From Alishewanella metallidurans (GTDB lineage Bacteria > Pseudomonadota > Gammaproteobacteria > Enterobacterales > Alteromonadaceae), in the NCBI RefSeq assembly GCF_036983985.1, contig NZ_JALAHQ010000002.1:372001-436000 (forward strand): DNA of 64,000 bases, given 5' to 3'. Positions 35,693-44,670 of this stretch are shown here, one piece after another (the stretch's first letter is position 1; each line of letters opens with the position of its first letter). The notes beneath the pieces are model-generated. The model had not been told where the DNA came from and ran no database searches. It saw only the letters and a program-made list of their open reading frames with translations. Position numbers and translations under genes: made by a program.

Positions 35693-37912
35693 TTATTTTA
35701 AATGTTGGTCAAAAAACCGCGTAATACTTTTATGTAAATGCGTTTGCACCGGCTGGCCAAACATTGAGTGTTTGCTGCCTGGGTAATCAATCATATCAAA
35801 CAATAAGCCTTTATCTTGCAGCTGCTTATACAACTTCGTGCTGTGGGTGAATAACACGTTGTCATCTGCCATGCCGTGATAAATCAATAAATTACCTTTT
35901 AAACCATCAGCATAAGGAAATACTGCGCTATCAATATAACCTTGAGCATTGTCTGCTGGGTGTCCAAGATAACGTTCAGTATAGTGCGTGTCATACAGTG
36001 CCCAATCCGTTACTGGCGCACCAGATACACCAGCAGTAAAGTAATCGCCGGCTTTAAACATGGCCATTATGGTCATATAGCCGCCGTAGCTGTGGCCATA
36101 AATACCAATATGTTTAGCATCGACATAAGGCAAGCTACGCAAATATTCTACGCCTTTTATTTGGTCGGCTATTTCAACAATGCCCAATTTCTTATAAATA
36201 GGATCTTCAAAGGCTTTACCGCGATTATAAGACCCACGGTTGTCTAGCTGAAATACCATATAACCTTGCTGCACTAAGTGGTGCAAATACAAATCGCGTG
36301 GACTCCAACTGTTGGTAACGCGCTGGGCGTGTGGGCCACCATAGACACTAACAATAACCGGATAGTGTTTACCGGCTTCAATGTTTGTCGGTTCAAACAT
36401 CCGGTAATGCATTAGTTGGCCATCTTCAGCTTGCAAGGTACCAAACCGTGGTGCGTTTAATTCGCTATGATACGGCGTTAGTGCGTGGTTTTTATCTAAG
36501 GTGTTTTGCTCAAGCCAAGTTAATACTTTGCCATTAAGTGCACGCAGCGCCACTTTATTCGGTGTAGTAACATTAGAAAAGCTATCTATAAAACTGCTAC
36601 CATCTTTTGCCATCACCAAAGCGTGATCAAAGCCGGTTTCACTTAAGCGCGTAATATCCCCACCGTTTAAGCTAACTTTATACAAATGGCGCTCTAGCGG
36701 CGTATCTTTACGGCCAGTAAAATACAGCATACCTTGCTGTTCATTTACCGCATCAAGCTCATCAACTACCCAGTTACCTGAGGTTAATTGGCGCTGCAAC
36801 TTTCCGTTAAAATCGAAATAATACAGATGCTTATAGCCATCACGTTCAGACGCCCAAATAAAGCCTGCTTCATTTTTTAAAAAATGCAGATCATCATGCA
36901 AATTCAACCAGGTATTACTGGTTTCGGTGAGCAGTACTTTTTGTTGGTTATTACTTAAATCAACTAAACGTAATTCTAACTGCTGTTGGTTGCGGCTTTG
37001 CCACTGATAGCTTAAATAGCGCGAGTTTTTAGTCCAATCTACGCGCGGTATGTAAATGTCGTTATTATCACCGTGCGGCAACCACGTAACATTGCCATCA
37101 GCTAAACTTACTACACCCAATTCTACTTTGGCATTGGCGCTACCGGTATACGGATAACGCTGGTTAAATAGCTTTATTTCATCGGCGTAAATTTCATTAC
37201 GCACTACTTCAGCTACTTGGCTTTCATCAGAACGAATAAAGGCAATTTTACTATCATCTGGGGCCCACCAATAGCCGGTCATACGGCCCATTTCTTCTTG
37301 GGCAACGAACTCTGCCATGCCGTTTTTAATTACGCCGGCACCGTCCGTGGTTAACTGGGTTTCTTTACCGCTGGCAATATCTAAAACAAATAGGTTTTGC
37401 TTACGAATAAAGGCGACTGAACGTCCACTGGGTGAGATAGTAGCATCAGTTTCAAACTCGGCAGTATTGGTCAGTTTTTTCGCTTTTTTACCTTTTAGTT
37501 GGTAATAATATAAATCGCCGTTTAACGGAAATAACAATGCATCACTATTTTTTGCCCAGCTATAACTAATAATACCCGAAGCAAATAAGCGCATGCGTTC
37601 ACGGCGAGCTTTTTCTTCGTCAGATAATACTTCGTCCCCCGTTACTAAGCTGTCAGCATCAACTAATAAACGATGCTTAGCCTCTTTAATATGGTATTCC
37701 CATAAATCTAGCCGATTCGCATCGGTGGCTTTACCCTTTAAGTACGTTACTCTGCTGCCGTCAGGTGCCATAGTTAATGAACGCGGTGTTGCGCCGCTTA
37801 ACGCAGGATCAGCAAATAGACGTTCTAATTCAAGTTGTTTGGCCTCTGCCACTACGCTTGCTCCCATTAATAAGCACACTACCAGTAAATACCGTGGTAT
37901 TTTAATTCGCAT
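35693..37912 (-). CDS. Dipeptidyl peptidase IV-like S9 peptidase
   Basis: A 739-residue secreted serine peptidase. The signal peptide is about residues 1-24 (ending A-E-A-K). The N-terminal beta-propeller spans to about residue 480, with the substrate-amine pair E-E-M-G-R in the F-V-A-Q-E-E stretch (about residue 205). The C-terminal alpha/beta hydrolase domain shows the nucleophile G-H-S-Y-G-G-Y (about residue 610), Asp in G-M-A-D-D-N-V and His in S-K-H-S-M-F. It removes Xaa-Pro dipeptides from peptides in the periplasm. Single gene, divergent from upp. Confidence 0.92.
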   Translation of the reverse strand: MRIKIPRYLLVVCLLMGASVVAEAKQLELERLFADPALSGATPRSLTMAPDGSRVTYLKGKATDANRLDLWEYHIKEAKHRLLVDADSLVTGDEVLSDEEKARRERMRLFASGIISYSWAKNSDALLFPLNGDLYYYQLKGKKAKKLTNTAEFETDATISPSGRSVAFIRKQNLFVLDIASGKETQLTTDGAGVIKNGMAEFVAQEEMGRMTGYWWAPDDSKIAFIRSDESQVAEVVRNEIYADEIKLFNQRYPYTGSANAKVELGVVSLADGNVTWLPHGDNNDIYIPRVDWTKNSRYLSYQWQSRNQQQLELRLVDLSNNQQKVLLTETSNTWLNLHDDLHFLKNEAGFIWASERDGYKHLYYFDFNGKLQRQLTSGNWVVDELDAVNEQQGMLYFTGRKDTPLERHLYKVSLNGGDITRLSETGFDHALVMAKDGSSFIDSFSNVTTPNKVALRALNGKVLTWLEQNTLDKNHALTPYHSELNAPRFGTLQAEDGQLMHYRMFEPTNIEAGKHYPVIVSVYGGPHAQRVTNSWSPRDLYLHHLVQQGYMVFQLDNRGSYNRGKAFEDPIYKKLGIVEIADQIKGVEYLRSLPYVDAKHIGIYGHSYGGYMTIMAMFKAGDYFTAGVSGAPVTDWALYDTHYTERYLGHPADNAQGYIDSAVFPYADGLKGNLLIYHGMADDNVLFTHSTKLYKQLQDKGLLFDMIDYPGSKHSMFGQPVQTHLHKSITRFFDQHLK

Positions 37913-38031
37913 ATTGTATCCCTGTTATTACTTGCTAGTTAAACGTCAACGTTTTTATAACGCTTCACAACAAACTGCAAGTAAAAGCCGATTGCGATAT
38001 GCTTAGTTGCGTTAAACAGAGGATTTTAACT

Positions 38032-38658
38032 ATGGCAATACATCAGCTTACCCACCCACTGGTAAAACACAAAATTGGCTTACTGCGCGCTGCCGATATT
38101 AGTACTAAACAATTTCGTCAATTAGCCTCAGAACTAGGTAGCCTACTCACTTACGAAGCCACCCAAGATTTAGCTACCGAAACGGTAACCATTAACAGCT
38201 GGAATGGTTCTATAGCTATTGAGCAAATACAAGGTAAAAAAGTAACCATAGTGCCTATACTGCGCGCCGGTTTAGGTATGCTTGATGGTGTATTAGAGTT
38301 ACTGCCTAGCGCGCGTATTAGCGTAGTAGGCATATATCGCGATGAAACCACATTACAACCCGTACCTTATTTTCAAAAACTCGCGGCTAATTTAGACCAG
38401 CGCTTAGCTATCGTAATCGACCCAATGTTGGCTACCGGCGGTTCAATGATTGCTACCTTAGACTTATTGAAAAAACAGGGCGCCAAACATATTAAAGCCT
38501 TAGTACTAGTAGCCGCACCTGAAGGCATTGCCGCATTACAACTCGCCCACCCAGACGTCGACCTATATGCTGGAGCAATAGATCTTGGCTTAAATGAACA
38601 CGGCTATATTTTACCTGGGCTGGGTGATGCTGGTGATAAACTATTTGGCACAAAATAA
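38032..38658 (+). CDS. upp: Uracil phosphoribosyltransferase
   Basis: A 208-residue protein, the same length as E. coli Upp. The PRPP-binding loop V-I-D-P-M-L-A-T-G-G-S-M lies near residue 130, and the uracil-binding region G-D-A-G-D-K-L-F-G-T is at the C-terminus. It converts uracil and PRPP to UMP in pyrimidine salvage. The ATG with AGAGGA upstream gives the standard length; the frame is open 11 codons before. A uracil permease is not adjacent; an alpha/beta hydrolase follows after 15 bases. Confidence 0.97.
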   Translation: MAIHQLTHPLVKHKIGLLRAADISTKQFRQLASELGSLLTYEATQDLATETVTINSWNGSIAIEQIQGKKVTIVPILRAGLGMLDGVLELLPSARISVVGIYRDETTLQPVPYFQKLAANLDQRLAIVIDPMLATGGSMIATLDLLKKQGAKHIKALVLVAAPEGIAALQLAHPDVDLYAGAIDLGLNEHGYILPGLGDAGDKLFGTK

Positions 38659-38673
38659 TATAAGGAGTACAAC

Positions 38674-39558
38674 GTGCAGTTAGTTCCATGGTCTTACGAC
38701 ACGTCATATGGCTTTACCTTACGTGGCTATCGCACCGAAGATAGCGGGAAACCCCTGCTACATATGCTGCACGGTAATGGCTTTTGTAGCCGCATGTATC
38801 AGCCTATGTTGCAAATACTTGCCGAGGATTTTGAGCTGTTTTTATCTGACGCACAAGGCCACGGCGATAGCGATCACGGCGGCGTTTTTGTTGGTTGGAA
38901 CACCAGTGCCGAGCTTGCGGCTCAAGCCTTTATAGCTCATCGCTCCTGGTATAAAACAGATCAAGTATATGCCGTTGGCCATAGCTTTGGCGGCGTACTA
39001 ACAGCACTAATTCACACCGCAGCACCTAGCCCATTTCAAGGCGCTATTTTACTCGATCCGGTAATATTCACACCAACCATGCTCACCGTTATGCAAACCT
39101 TAAATGGCGTTAAATTATACGACAAAAACCCACTGGCCAAGGCTGCACTTCGCCGGCGTCAACACTGGCCAGATCGCGATAGTGCGCTGCAATACTTTAC
39201 CAATCGTGGTATGTTTGCCAATTGGCACCCCGACGCCCTAGCCGCTTATATTGATCATGCCTTAAAACCCAGTGAGCAAGGCTTAAGTTTAAAATGCCGC
39301 CCCGAGCGCGAAGCCGATATCTTTTCTTCTTATCCAAACAAACTTTGGCAACAATTAGCCAAGCCTTGCCCGCCGGTTAAGGTTATTTATGGTAGTAATA
39401 GCTATGACTTTGTTGCTAAATCTCTTAGTAAATGGCAAAAGCTTAATAGCGCAGTTAATGTAGATGTTGTCAGTGGTGGCCACTGCTTTATGCAAGAACA
39501 GCCGGAACGTGCGGCACAGCAGATAAAACATGCGATAAAGACGTATATTCATCGCTGA
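38674..39558 (+). CDS. Alpha/beta hydrolase
   Basis: A 294-residue alpha/beta hydrolase. The oxyanion-hole region is M-L-H-G-N-G-F (about residue 31), the nucleophile elbow G-H-S-F-G-G-V (about residue 101), and the C-terminal His is in S-G-G-H-C-F-M. The start is GTG with AAGGAG six bases upstream. It is probably an esterase or lactonase; the substrate is not predictable. It follows upp closely and may be co-transcribed. Confidence 0.88.
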   Translation: MQLVPWSYDTSYGFTLRGYRTEDSGKPLLHMLHGNGFCSRMYQPMLQILAEDFELFLSDAQGHGDSDHGGVFVGWNTSAELAAQAFIAHRSWYKTDQVYAVGHSFGGVLTALIHTAAPSPFQGAILLDPVIFTPTMLTVMQTLNGVKLYDKNPLAKAALRRRQHWPDRDSALQYFTNRGMFANWHPDALAAYIDHALKPSEQGLSLKCRPEREADIFSSYPNKLWQQLAKPCPPVKVIYGSNSYDFVAKSLSKWQKLNSAVNVDVVSGGHCFMQEQPERAAQQIKHAIKTYIHR

Positions 39559-39566
39559 AATAGCTG

Positions 39567-39595
39567 TTAAAGCTACAGCAAAATTCCGCTATAAT
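39567..39595 (+). promoter_or_regulatory. Candidate sigma-70 promoter of the NlpE-META gene
   Basis: A perfect -10 TATAAT is preceded by TTAAAG at a 17-base spacing, about 28 bases before the ATG. The -35 box is weak. The -10 lies inside a short dyad CGCTA-TAA-TAGCG, which might also serve as a weak terminator for the preceding gene. Confidence 0.4.
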
Positions 39596-39622
39596 AGCGA
39601 AAATTTTAACCTGGGACTTCAG

Positions 39623-40738
39623 ATGAAAAAGCGTTTCCTTGTTACCGTCATGCTGCTATCCGCGTGCAGCCAGTTGCCAACTGAACGCAAAGTAGAAGTT
39701 GACACCTTACATGTTCCAGTAAAGAGCACTGTCCCTGCAGCCACATCAAATGTGCCTGAGGAAATTATCATTGAAAATGATGCGACTGCAGAATCATTAG
39801 CAACTGATTTTGAACATGTTTTTGTAGATACCGATATGACCTTTAGCGGCACCTTGCCTTGCGCCGACTGTCCTGGTATTACCTACCACCTCAACCTGTT
39901 TCGCGATGGCCGCTTTGCGGTGCGTCAAGAATACATTGATCGTAACCAAGTCAGTATTGTTAGAGGTATTTGGCTGTTAGAAAAGCGCAGCCTGCATTTA
40001 GTTAATCAACAACAAACCTTACCGGCGTTTCATTTTTTATCTAACCATCAGTTAGCTATGCTGGATCTAAGCGGTAAAGCTATAACAAACGAAAATTACC
40101 AGCTACAACGTGAAACCGAGTTTAGAAAACTCGATACTCGCCAAGCCATGCTTGGGCTTTATTCATTAAGTAATAATGAAGCCAGCTTTACTAGCTGTAG
40201 TAGTGGTGAAACCTTAGCGGTTGCGAACACCCAGCATCACTTGCCGGTAATGCGCCAATATCAACAAGACGAGCGTCTTAATGGTAACAGCGTTATTGCG
40301 ACTTTAGTGGGCCGCCGCGGCCAAGATGAGCAAACTAATACCTTGTTTATCGATAAATTCGAACAGTTTTGGCCAAGTGCAGTATGCCCGGATCAAGTGC
40401 AACCGGGTAAATTACAAGGCGTTGTTTGGCGGGCAGAAAAGCTAGCAAACCGCTATATTCCACAACAACTAAATATACGGGTTATTTTTGAAAAAAATGA
40501 CCGCTTATATGGTTTCGCCGGCTGTAATAATTTTAATGCTAACTACAAGCAGCGTTCTAGCCAGCTTAACGTTGAACAACTAGTAAGCACACGTAAGTTT
40601 TGCGCTGATAGCAGTGAGTTAGAAAATAAGTTTACCCAATCATTGCAATCAGCAGACCGGGTTGAAGTAAACGGTGATACCTTGCAATTATTTCAAAATA
40701 ATAAATTAATCCTGCAATTTAAGCCGGCAATTAATTAA
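39623..40738 (+). CDS. Lipoprotein with NlpE N-terminal and META domains
   Basis: A 371-residue lipoprotein (lipobox L-L-S-A-C, Cys at residue 15). Residues 70-150 carry the NlpE-type domain with its paired cysteines G-T-L-P-C-A-D-C-P-G-I. The last 110 residues form a META/HslJ-like domain (G-F-A-G-C-N-N-F-N-A-N-Y). NlpE senses surface contact and outer-membrane lipoprotein traffic and feeds the Cpx pathway in E. coli; META domains are linked to motility and stress. It has its own promoter and a strong terminator after it. Confidence 0.88.
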   Translation: MKKRFLVTVMLLSACSQLPTERKVEVDTLHVPVKSTVPAATSNVPEEIIIENDATAESLATDFEHVFVDTDMTFSGTLPCADCPGITYHLNLFRDGRFAVRQEYIDRNQVSIVRGIWLLEKRSLHLVNQQQTLPAFHFLSNHQLAMLDLSGKAITNENYQLQRETEFRKLDTRQAMLGLYSLSNNEASFTSCSSGETLAVANTQHHLPVMRQYQQDERLNGNSVIATLVGRRGQDEQTNTLFIDKFEQFWPSAVCPDQVQPGKLQGVVWRAEKLANRYIPQQLNIRVIFEKNDRLYGFAGCNNFNANYKQRSSQLNVEQLVSTRKFCADSSELENKFTQSLQSADRVEVNGDTLQLFQNNKLILQFKPAIN

Positions 40739-40750
40739 CCTGTCGTTTAA

Positions 40751-40777
40751 TTAGCACCTGCTTTCAGTTGGTGCTAA
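40751..40777. other. Inverted repeat TTAGCACC/GGTGCTAA
   Basis: A perfect 8-base dyad with an 11-base loop, 12 bases after the lipoprotein gene stop and just ahead of the stronger terminator. It has no T run of its own. It may protect the mRNA 3' end, or it may be incidental. Confidence 0.35.
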
Positions 40778-40787
40778 TTGCGCGCAT

Positions 40788-40815
40788 AAAAAAAGCCACC
40801 CGAAGGTGGCTTTTT
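40788..40815. terminator. Bidirectional rho-independent terminator
   Basis: A 6-bp stem GCCACC/GGTGGC with a CGAA tetraloop between seven A and five T. It ends the lipoprotein gene on the plus strand and the rplT operon on the minus strand. Confidence 0.92.
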
Positions 40816-40828
40816 AGCATTGCGTAAA

Positions 40829-41188
40829 TTACGCCGCTATTGCTTGTTTCGCTTTTTCAACTAGAGCAGTAAATGCCACTTTGTCGAATACTGCGATGTC
40901 CGCTAAAATCTTACGATCGATTTCTACTGAAGCTTTTCTTAAGCCATCAATAAAACGACTGTATGATAAACCGTTCATGCGTGATGCAGCGTTAATACGC
41001 GCAATCCACAATTGACGGAACTGACGCTTACGTTGACGACGGTCACGGTAAGCATATTGGCCAGCTTTAATTACAGCTTGAAAAGCAACACGATAAACAC
41101 GACTGCGGGCACCGTAGTAACCTTTAGCCTGTTTTAAAACCTTCTTATGGCGCGCGCGCGCCGTAACACCACGTTTAACTCTTGGCAT
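40829..41188 (-). CDS. rplT: 50S ribosomal protein L20
   Basis: A 119-residue protein typical of L20 (E. coli 118). It starts M-P-R-V-K-R-G-V-T-A-R-A-R-H-K-K-V-L and contains the Y-R-D-R-R-Q-R-K-R-Q-F-R-Q-L-W-I stretch. It binds 23S rRNA early in assembly and in E. coli represses rpmI-rplT translation. It is the last gene of the thrS-infC-rpmI-rplT operon, 17 bases after rpmI. Confidence 0.98.
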   Translation of the reverse strand: MPRVKRGVTARARHKKVLKQAKGYYGARSRVYRVAFQAVIKAGQYAYRDRRQRKRQFRQLWIARINAASRMNGLSYSRFIDGLRKASVEIDRKILADIAVFDKVAFTALVEKAKQAIAA

Positions 41189-41205
41189 GTCAGACTCCTA
41201 ATTTA

Positions 41206-41403
41206 TTATGCGTATGGCATGCAACGGGCGATACCCGCGATGTCAACTTTTGCCACTAAGGTTTTTGGACCTAACTGACGCTTACGCTTAGAAGACTTCT
41301 TCGTCAAAATGTGGCGAAGGTGTGATTGCTTACGTTTAAAGCCACCTGAACCCGTTTTTTTGAAACGTTTCGCGGCACCTTTATTGGTTTTCATCTTTGG
41401 CAT
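41206..41403 (-). CDS. rpmI: 50S ribosomal protein L35
   Basis: A 65-residue basic protein, as in E. coli, starting M-P-K-M-K-T-N-K-G-A-A-K-R-F-K with H-I-L-T-K-K-S-S-K-R-K-R-Q-L near the middle. It is translated just ahead of rplT; 88 bases separate it from infC, the region where L20 binds in E. coli. Confidence 0.98.
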   Translation of the reverse strand: MPKMKTNKGAAKRFKKTGSGGFKRKQSHLRHILTKKSSKRKRQLGPKTLVAKVDIAGIARCMPYA

Positions 41404-41491
41404 AGTTAAAAACTCGCATTGTTAAGTTACAACATGTAGTAATGCGTTAACCCCAACCTTTACAGTATGAGGTTACACTTTAAAGCGCTTA

Positions 41492-42034
41492 CTACTTCTT
41501 ATTTGGGGCCAGCATCATGATCATCTGGCGACCTTCCACCCGTGAAGGGAAAGATTCGCACACAGCAATGTCAGATAAGTCTTCTTTAATTCGACTTAGC
41601 ATTTCAATGCCTATCTCAGTATGCGCCATTTCACGACCACGATAGCGTAGCGTTACTTTAGCTTTGTCACCCTCTTCAATGAAGCGACGCAGGTTGCGTA
41701 GTTTTACCTGGTAATCGCCCTCATCAGTTCCAGGCCGGAATTTTATTTCCTTAATCTGGATCTGTTTTTGCTTCTTCTTTTGCTCTTTTAAAGCTTTACC
41801 TTTTTCGAACAGAAACTTACCGTAGTCCATCAACTTACAAACTGGTGGTTCGGCCGTTGGGCTAATTTCTACTAAATCGCCGCCACATTCTTCAGCCAAA
41901 CGAATGGCTTCGGCAATGCTTACTACACCTAGCTGCTCACCTTCCATACCAAGTAATCGCACTTCAGGCAGATTAATCTCTTCATTTATCCGATTAGGAC
42001 GGTTGGCCGGTAATGTTTTCTTTCCTACTTTAAT
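41492..42034 (-). CDS. infC: Translation initiation factor IF-3, AUU start
   Basis: Read from the ATT at 42034 the protein has 180 residues, the same as E. coli IF-3, beginning K-V-G-K-K-T-L-P-A-N-R-P-N-R-I-N-E-E-I after the initiator. An ideal GGAGG lies eight bases upstream. No ATG or GTG gives a full N-terminal domain; the first GTG would lose 24 residues. The N domain runs to about residue 80, then the linker K-G-K-A-L-K-E-Q-K-K-K-Q-K-Q, then the C domain with R-V-E-G-R-Q-M. The AUU start allows IF-3 to repress its own translation by discriminating against it, as known in E. coli. Confidence 0.96.
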   Translation of the reverse strand: MKVGKKTLPANRPNRINEEINLPEVRLLGMEGEQLGVVSIAEAIRLAEECGGDLVEISPTAEPPVCKLMDYGKFLFEKGKALKEQKKKQKQIQIKEIKFRPGTDEGDYQVKLRNLRRFIEEGDKAKVTLRYRGREMAHTEIGIEMLSRIKEDLSDIAVCESFPSRVEGRQMIMMLAPNKK

Positions 42035-42071
42035 AGTATGTTCCTCCGAAATTATTATTTGCTTAACCGGT

Positions 42072-43982
42072 TTAAACTCTAGCTTTTGTTTCTGCTGTTA
42101 CCTTAGCAATAAAGGCATCAACTGACATCTTACCTAAGTCTTCACCTTTGCGCGTTCTCAGTGCTATATCACCGGCTTCCATTTCTTTGTCACCTACAAC
42201 AACAAGGTAAGGAATGCGCTTAAGCGTGTGCTCGCGAATTTTAAAGCCTATCTTCTCATTTCTCAAGTCACTTATTACTCTAATACCGTGAGATTTGAAA
42301 GTTTTTGCTAAATTTTGTACATATTCGGCCTGATTATCGGTAATGTTCATTACCACCACCTGATTTGGTGCTAACCACGTTGGAAATTGACCGGCATATT
42401 GTTCAATTAAAATACCGATAAAACGTTCTAGCGAACCTAAAATAGCACGGTGGATCATTACCGGAATTTGCCGCTCACCACTTTCGGCTATATAAGAAGC
42501 ACCTAGTCGAGCAGGCATCGAGAAATCAAGTTGTACTGTACCACATTGCCAAGCACGCTCTAAGCAATCGTACAAAGTAAATTCAATTTTCGGGCCGTAA
42601 AACGCGCCTTCGCCGTGTAAGTATTCAAACTCAATACCTTTTGCTTGCAATACTTCGGCTAAAGCTTTTTCTGATTTATCCCAAATCTCGTCCGAACCAA
42701 CACGTTTCTCTGGGCGAGTAGATAGTTTCACCACGATATTTTCAAAACCGAAGGTTTTATAGGTTTCATAAACCATATCAATACAGCCGCCAACTTCTGC
42801 CGCTATTTGCTCTTCGGTACAAAAAATATGCGCATCATCTTGGGTAAAGCCGCGTACGCGCATTAAACCGTGCAATGAGCCCGAAGGTTCGTTACGGTGG
42901 CAACAGCCAAACTCCGCCATACGCAGCGGTAAATCACGGTATGATTTTAAGCCCTGATTAAAAATTTGTACGTGCCCTGGGCAGTTCATCGGCTTAATAG
43001 CGTATTCACGCTTTTCCGACTCAGTGGTAAACATGCTATCGGCAAATTTATCCCAGTGACCTGACTTTTCCCATAACGTGCGGTCCATCATTAATGGGCC
43101 CTTTACTTCGTCGTAATCAAAGCTACGCAGTTTTTCACGTACAAAACGTTCTAACTCAGTAAAAATAGTCCAGCCGTCGTTATGCCAAAATACCATGCCT
43201 GGCGCTTCTTCTTGCCAGTGAAATAGGTTTAACGCTTTACCAATTTTACGGTGGTCACGTTTTTCGGCTTCTTCTAACTGCAGCAAATAACCGGCTAATT
43301 GTTTTTTATCAGCCCATGCTGTGCCATATACGCGCTGTAACATTTTGTTTTTTGAATCGCCACGCCAGTATGCGCCAGCTACCTTCATTATTTTAAAATG
43401 CTGGCAAAACCGCATGTTAGGCACGTGTGGGCCGCGGCACATATCAATGTATTCTTCGTGATGGTACAAGCCAGGTTGATCATCTTTGGCGACGTTTTGC
43501 TCTAAGATTTCCATCTTGTAGCTTTCGCCGCGGGCTTTAAAGGTATCAAAGGCTTCTTGCCAGCTGACTTTTTTCTTTATAACGTCATATTCGGTTTTCG
43601 CCAGCAATTGCATGCGCTCTTCTAACGCGGCTAAATCATCACTCGTAATTGGGCGGTCTAAATCAACGTCGTAGTAAAAGCCTTTATCAATAACCGGGCC
43701 TATCGCCATTTTTACATGTGGCCAAAGCTGTTTAATGGCATGACCTAATAAGTGCGCGCAAGAGTGGCGAATAATCTCTAACCCTTCTTGGTCTTTCGCC
43801 GTAACGATACTTAAGCTTGCATCGCCGGTGATCATTTCGCAGGCATCAACTAACTGGCCGTTTATCTTACCGGCAATGGTCGCTTTAGCTAAACCGGGGC
43901 CGATATCTTTGGCAACATCTAATACGGAAACGGCATGTTCGAATGAACGCTGACTGCCATCAGGCAAAGTAATAACTGGCAT
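42072..43982 (-). CDS. thrS: Threonyl-tRNA synthetase
   Basis: A 636-residue class II synthetase (E. coli 642). The N-terminal TGS domain begins M-P-V-I-T-L-P-D-G-S, the editing domain has H-S-C-A-H-L-L-G-H near residue 72, and the catalytic core holds M-N-C-P-G-H (about residue 330), R-M-A-E-F-G-C-C-H-R-N-E and the class II motif 3 I-H-R-A-I-L-G-S-L-E-R. The anticodon-binding domain is C-terminal. The ATG is chosen at the normal family start. A leader with two tRNA-Thr anticodon-like hairpins precedes it, so the enzyme probably represses its own translation. Confidence 0.98.
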   Translation of the reverse strand: MPVITLPDGSQRSFEHAVSVLDVAKDIGPGLAKATIAGKINGQLVDACEMITGDASLSIVTAKDQEGLEIIRHSCAHLLGHAIKQLWPHVKMAIGPVIDKGFYYDVDLDRPITSDDLAALEERMQLLAKTEYDVIKKKVSWQEAFDTFKARGESYKMEILEQNVAKDDQPGLYHHEEYIDMCRGPHVPNMRFCQHFKIMKVAGAYWRGDSKNKMLQRVYGTAWADKKQLAGYLLQLEEAEKRDHRKIGKALNLFHWQEEAPGMVFWHNDGWTIFTELERFVREKLRSFDYDEVKGPLMMDRTLWEKSGHWDKFADSMFTTESEKREYAIKPMNCPGHVQIFNQGLKSYRDLPLRMAEFGCCHRNEPSGSLHGLMRVRGFTQDDAHIFCTEEQIAAEVGGCIDMVYETYKTFGFENIVVKLSTRPEKRVGSDEIWDKSEKALAEVLQAKGIEFEYLHGEGAFYGPKIEFTLYDCLERAWQCGTVQLDFSMPARLGASYIAESGERQIPVMIHRAILGSLERFIGILIEQYAGQFPTWLAPNQVVVMNITDNQAEYVQNLAKTFKSHGIRVISDLRNEKIGFKIREHTLKRIPYLVVVGDKEMEAGDIALRTRKGEDLGKMSVDAFIAKVTAETKARV

Positions 43983-43996
43983 GAAAATCCTTATAC

Positions 43997-44085
43997 AGTG
44001 GTGGCCCAAACCAAGGGACACTTGTTAAATAAAATGGCAAAGTTACAGTGCAGTAATGCAGTTAATGGCTTATACAAGAAGCCAT
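43997..44085 (-). promoter_or_regulatory. thrS translational operator with two tRNA-Thr anticodon-arm mimics
   Basis: Two hairpins with 7-base loops precede thrS. The distal one, stem ATGGCTT/AAGCCAT, has loop CTTGTAT, where positions 34-36 read TGU as in tRNA-Thr(UGU). The proximal one (AGTG-T-CCC / GGG-CCAC-CACT), 15 to 41 bases before the ATG, has loop TTGGTTT, reading GGU as in tRNA-Thr(GGU). E. coli thrS has two such arms, bound by the two subunits of the synthetase, blocking ribosome access. The spacing here fits that scheme. Confidence 0.8.
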
Positions 44086-44125
44086 CTGTAGAACCGGGCA
44101 CAGTAACTAGAAAAATTTCGATGCT

Positions 44126-44154
44126 ATAGTAGCATTAGGTAAGCTTTTTGACTA
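44126..44154 (-). promoter_or_regulatory. Candidate sigma-70 promoter of the thrS operon
   Basis: On the minus strand TAGTCA and TACTAT are 17 bases apart, each matching four of six consensus bases. It would give a leader of roughly 135 bases, long enough for the two-hairpin operator. It overlaps the end of the gene upstream. Confidence 0.4.
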
Positions 44155-44662
44155 CGCAGCGACACGCTTTTGCTTCAGCATTAAACCAAGTAGCAGGCAA
44201 AGTAATTTGTTGACGCAATATTGGTGCAATTAAACTATCTGATACCGAGCATAACGGCCCTGTAGCATAAGGGCCAGCATACAATAATGCACCGCCGTTG
44301 AAAATAAGCACCGCTGGCGTAGCAGGTAAACGCAGCCCGGCAGCAGCAATGTGTTGCACATTACGCTCAAATTGTTGCTGTTTTGGTAGATCATATAAAC
44401 TAGAAAATTGTTGTTGATGCAATGCCGCTCGGCTATTACAAATACAATTATCTTCACGCACATGCACTACTTGAATGCTCTGCCCTACTGCAATACCTAA
44501 TGCCGATAAACTAAATGTGCTTTGGGCAGGGCTTTGCCAATTAGTATCAGCAGCAAATTCGCCATAATATTCACCGGCAAAATTAAACAAAGCTAGGCTG
44601 GTTAATACCAGCCAGCTAATAAACACGCCACTAAGCAGTATAACTTTATGCTGATGTAACAT
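44135..44662 (-). CDS. Membrane-anchored thioredoxin-like protein, DUF6436-like
   Basis: A 175-residue protein with one N-terminal membrane helix (I-L-L-S-G-V-F-I-S-W-L-V-L) and a small periplasmic domain. It carries a C-I-C-N motif near residue 73, then T-P-A-V-L-I-F-N-G-G-A-L-L-Y-A-G-P-Y like the cis-Pro region of thioredoxin folds, and a C-R-C at the C-terminus. The fold assignment is by pattern only. It starts eight bases after the chemoreceptor gene, and the two may be co-transcribed. Confidence 0.7.
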   Translation of the reverse strand: MLHQHKVILLSGVFISWLVLTSLALFNFAGEYYGEFAADTNWQSPAQSTFSLSALGIAVGQSIQVVHVREDNCICNSRAALHQQQFSSLYDLPKQQQFERNVQHIAAAGLRLPATPAVLIFNGGALLYAGPYATGPLCSVSDSLIAPILRQQITLPATWFNAEAKACRCVVKKLT

Positions 44663-44670
44663 TAATGCAA

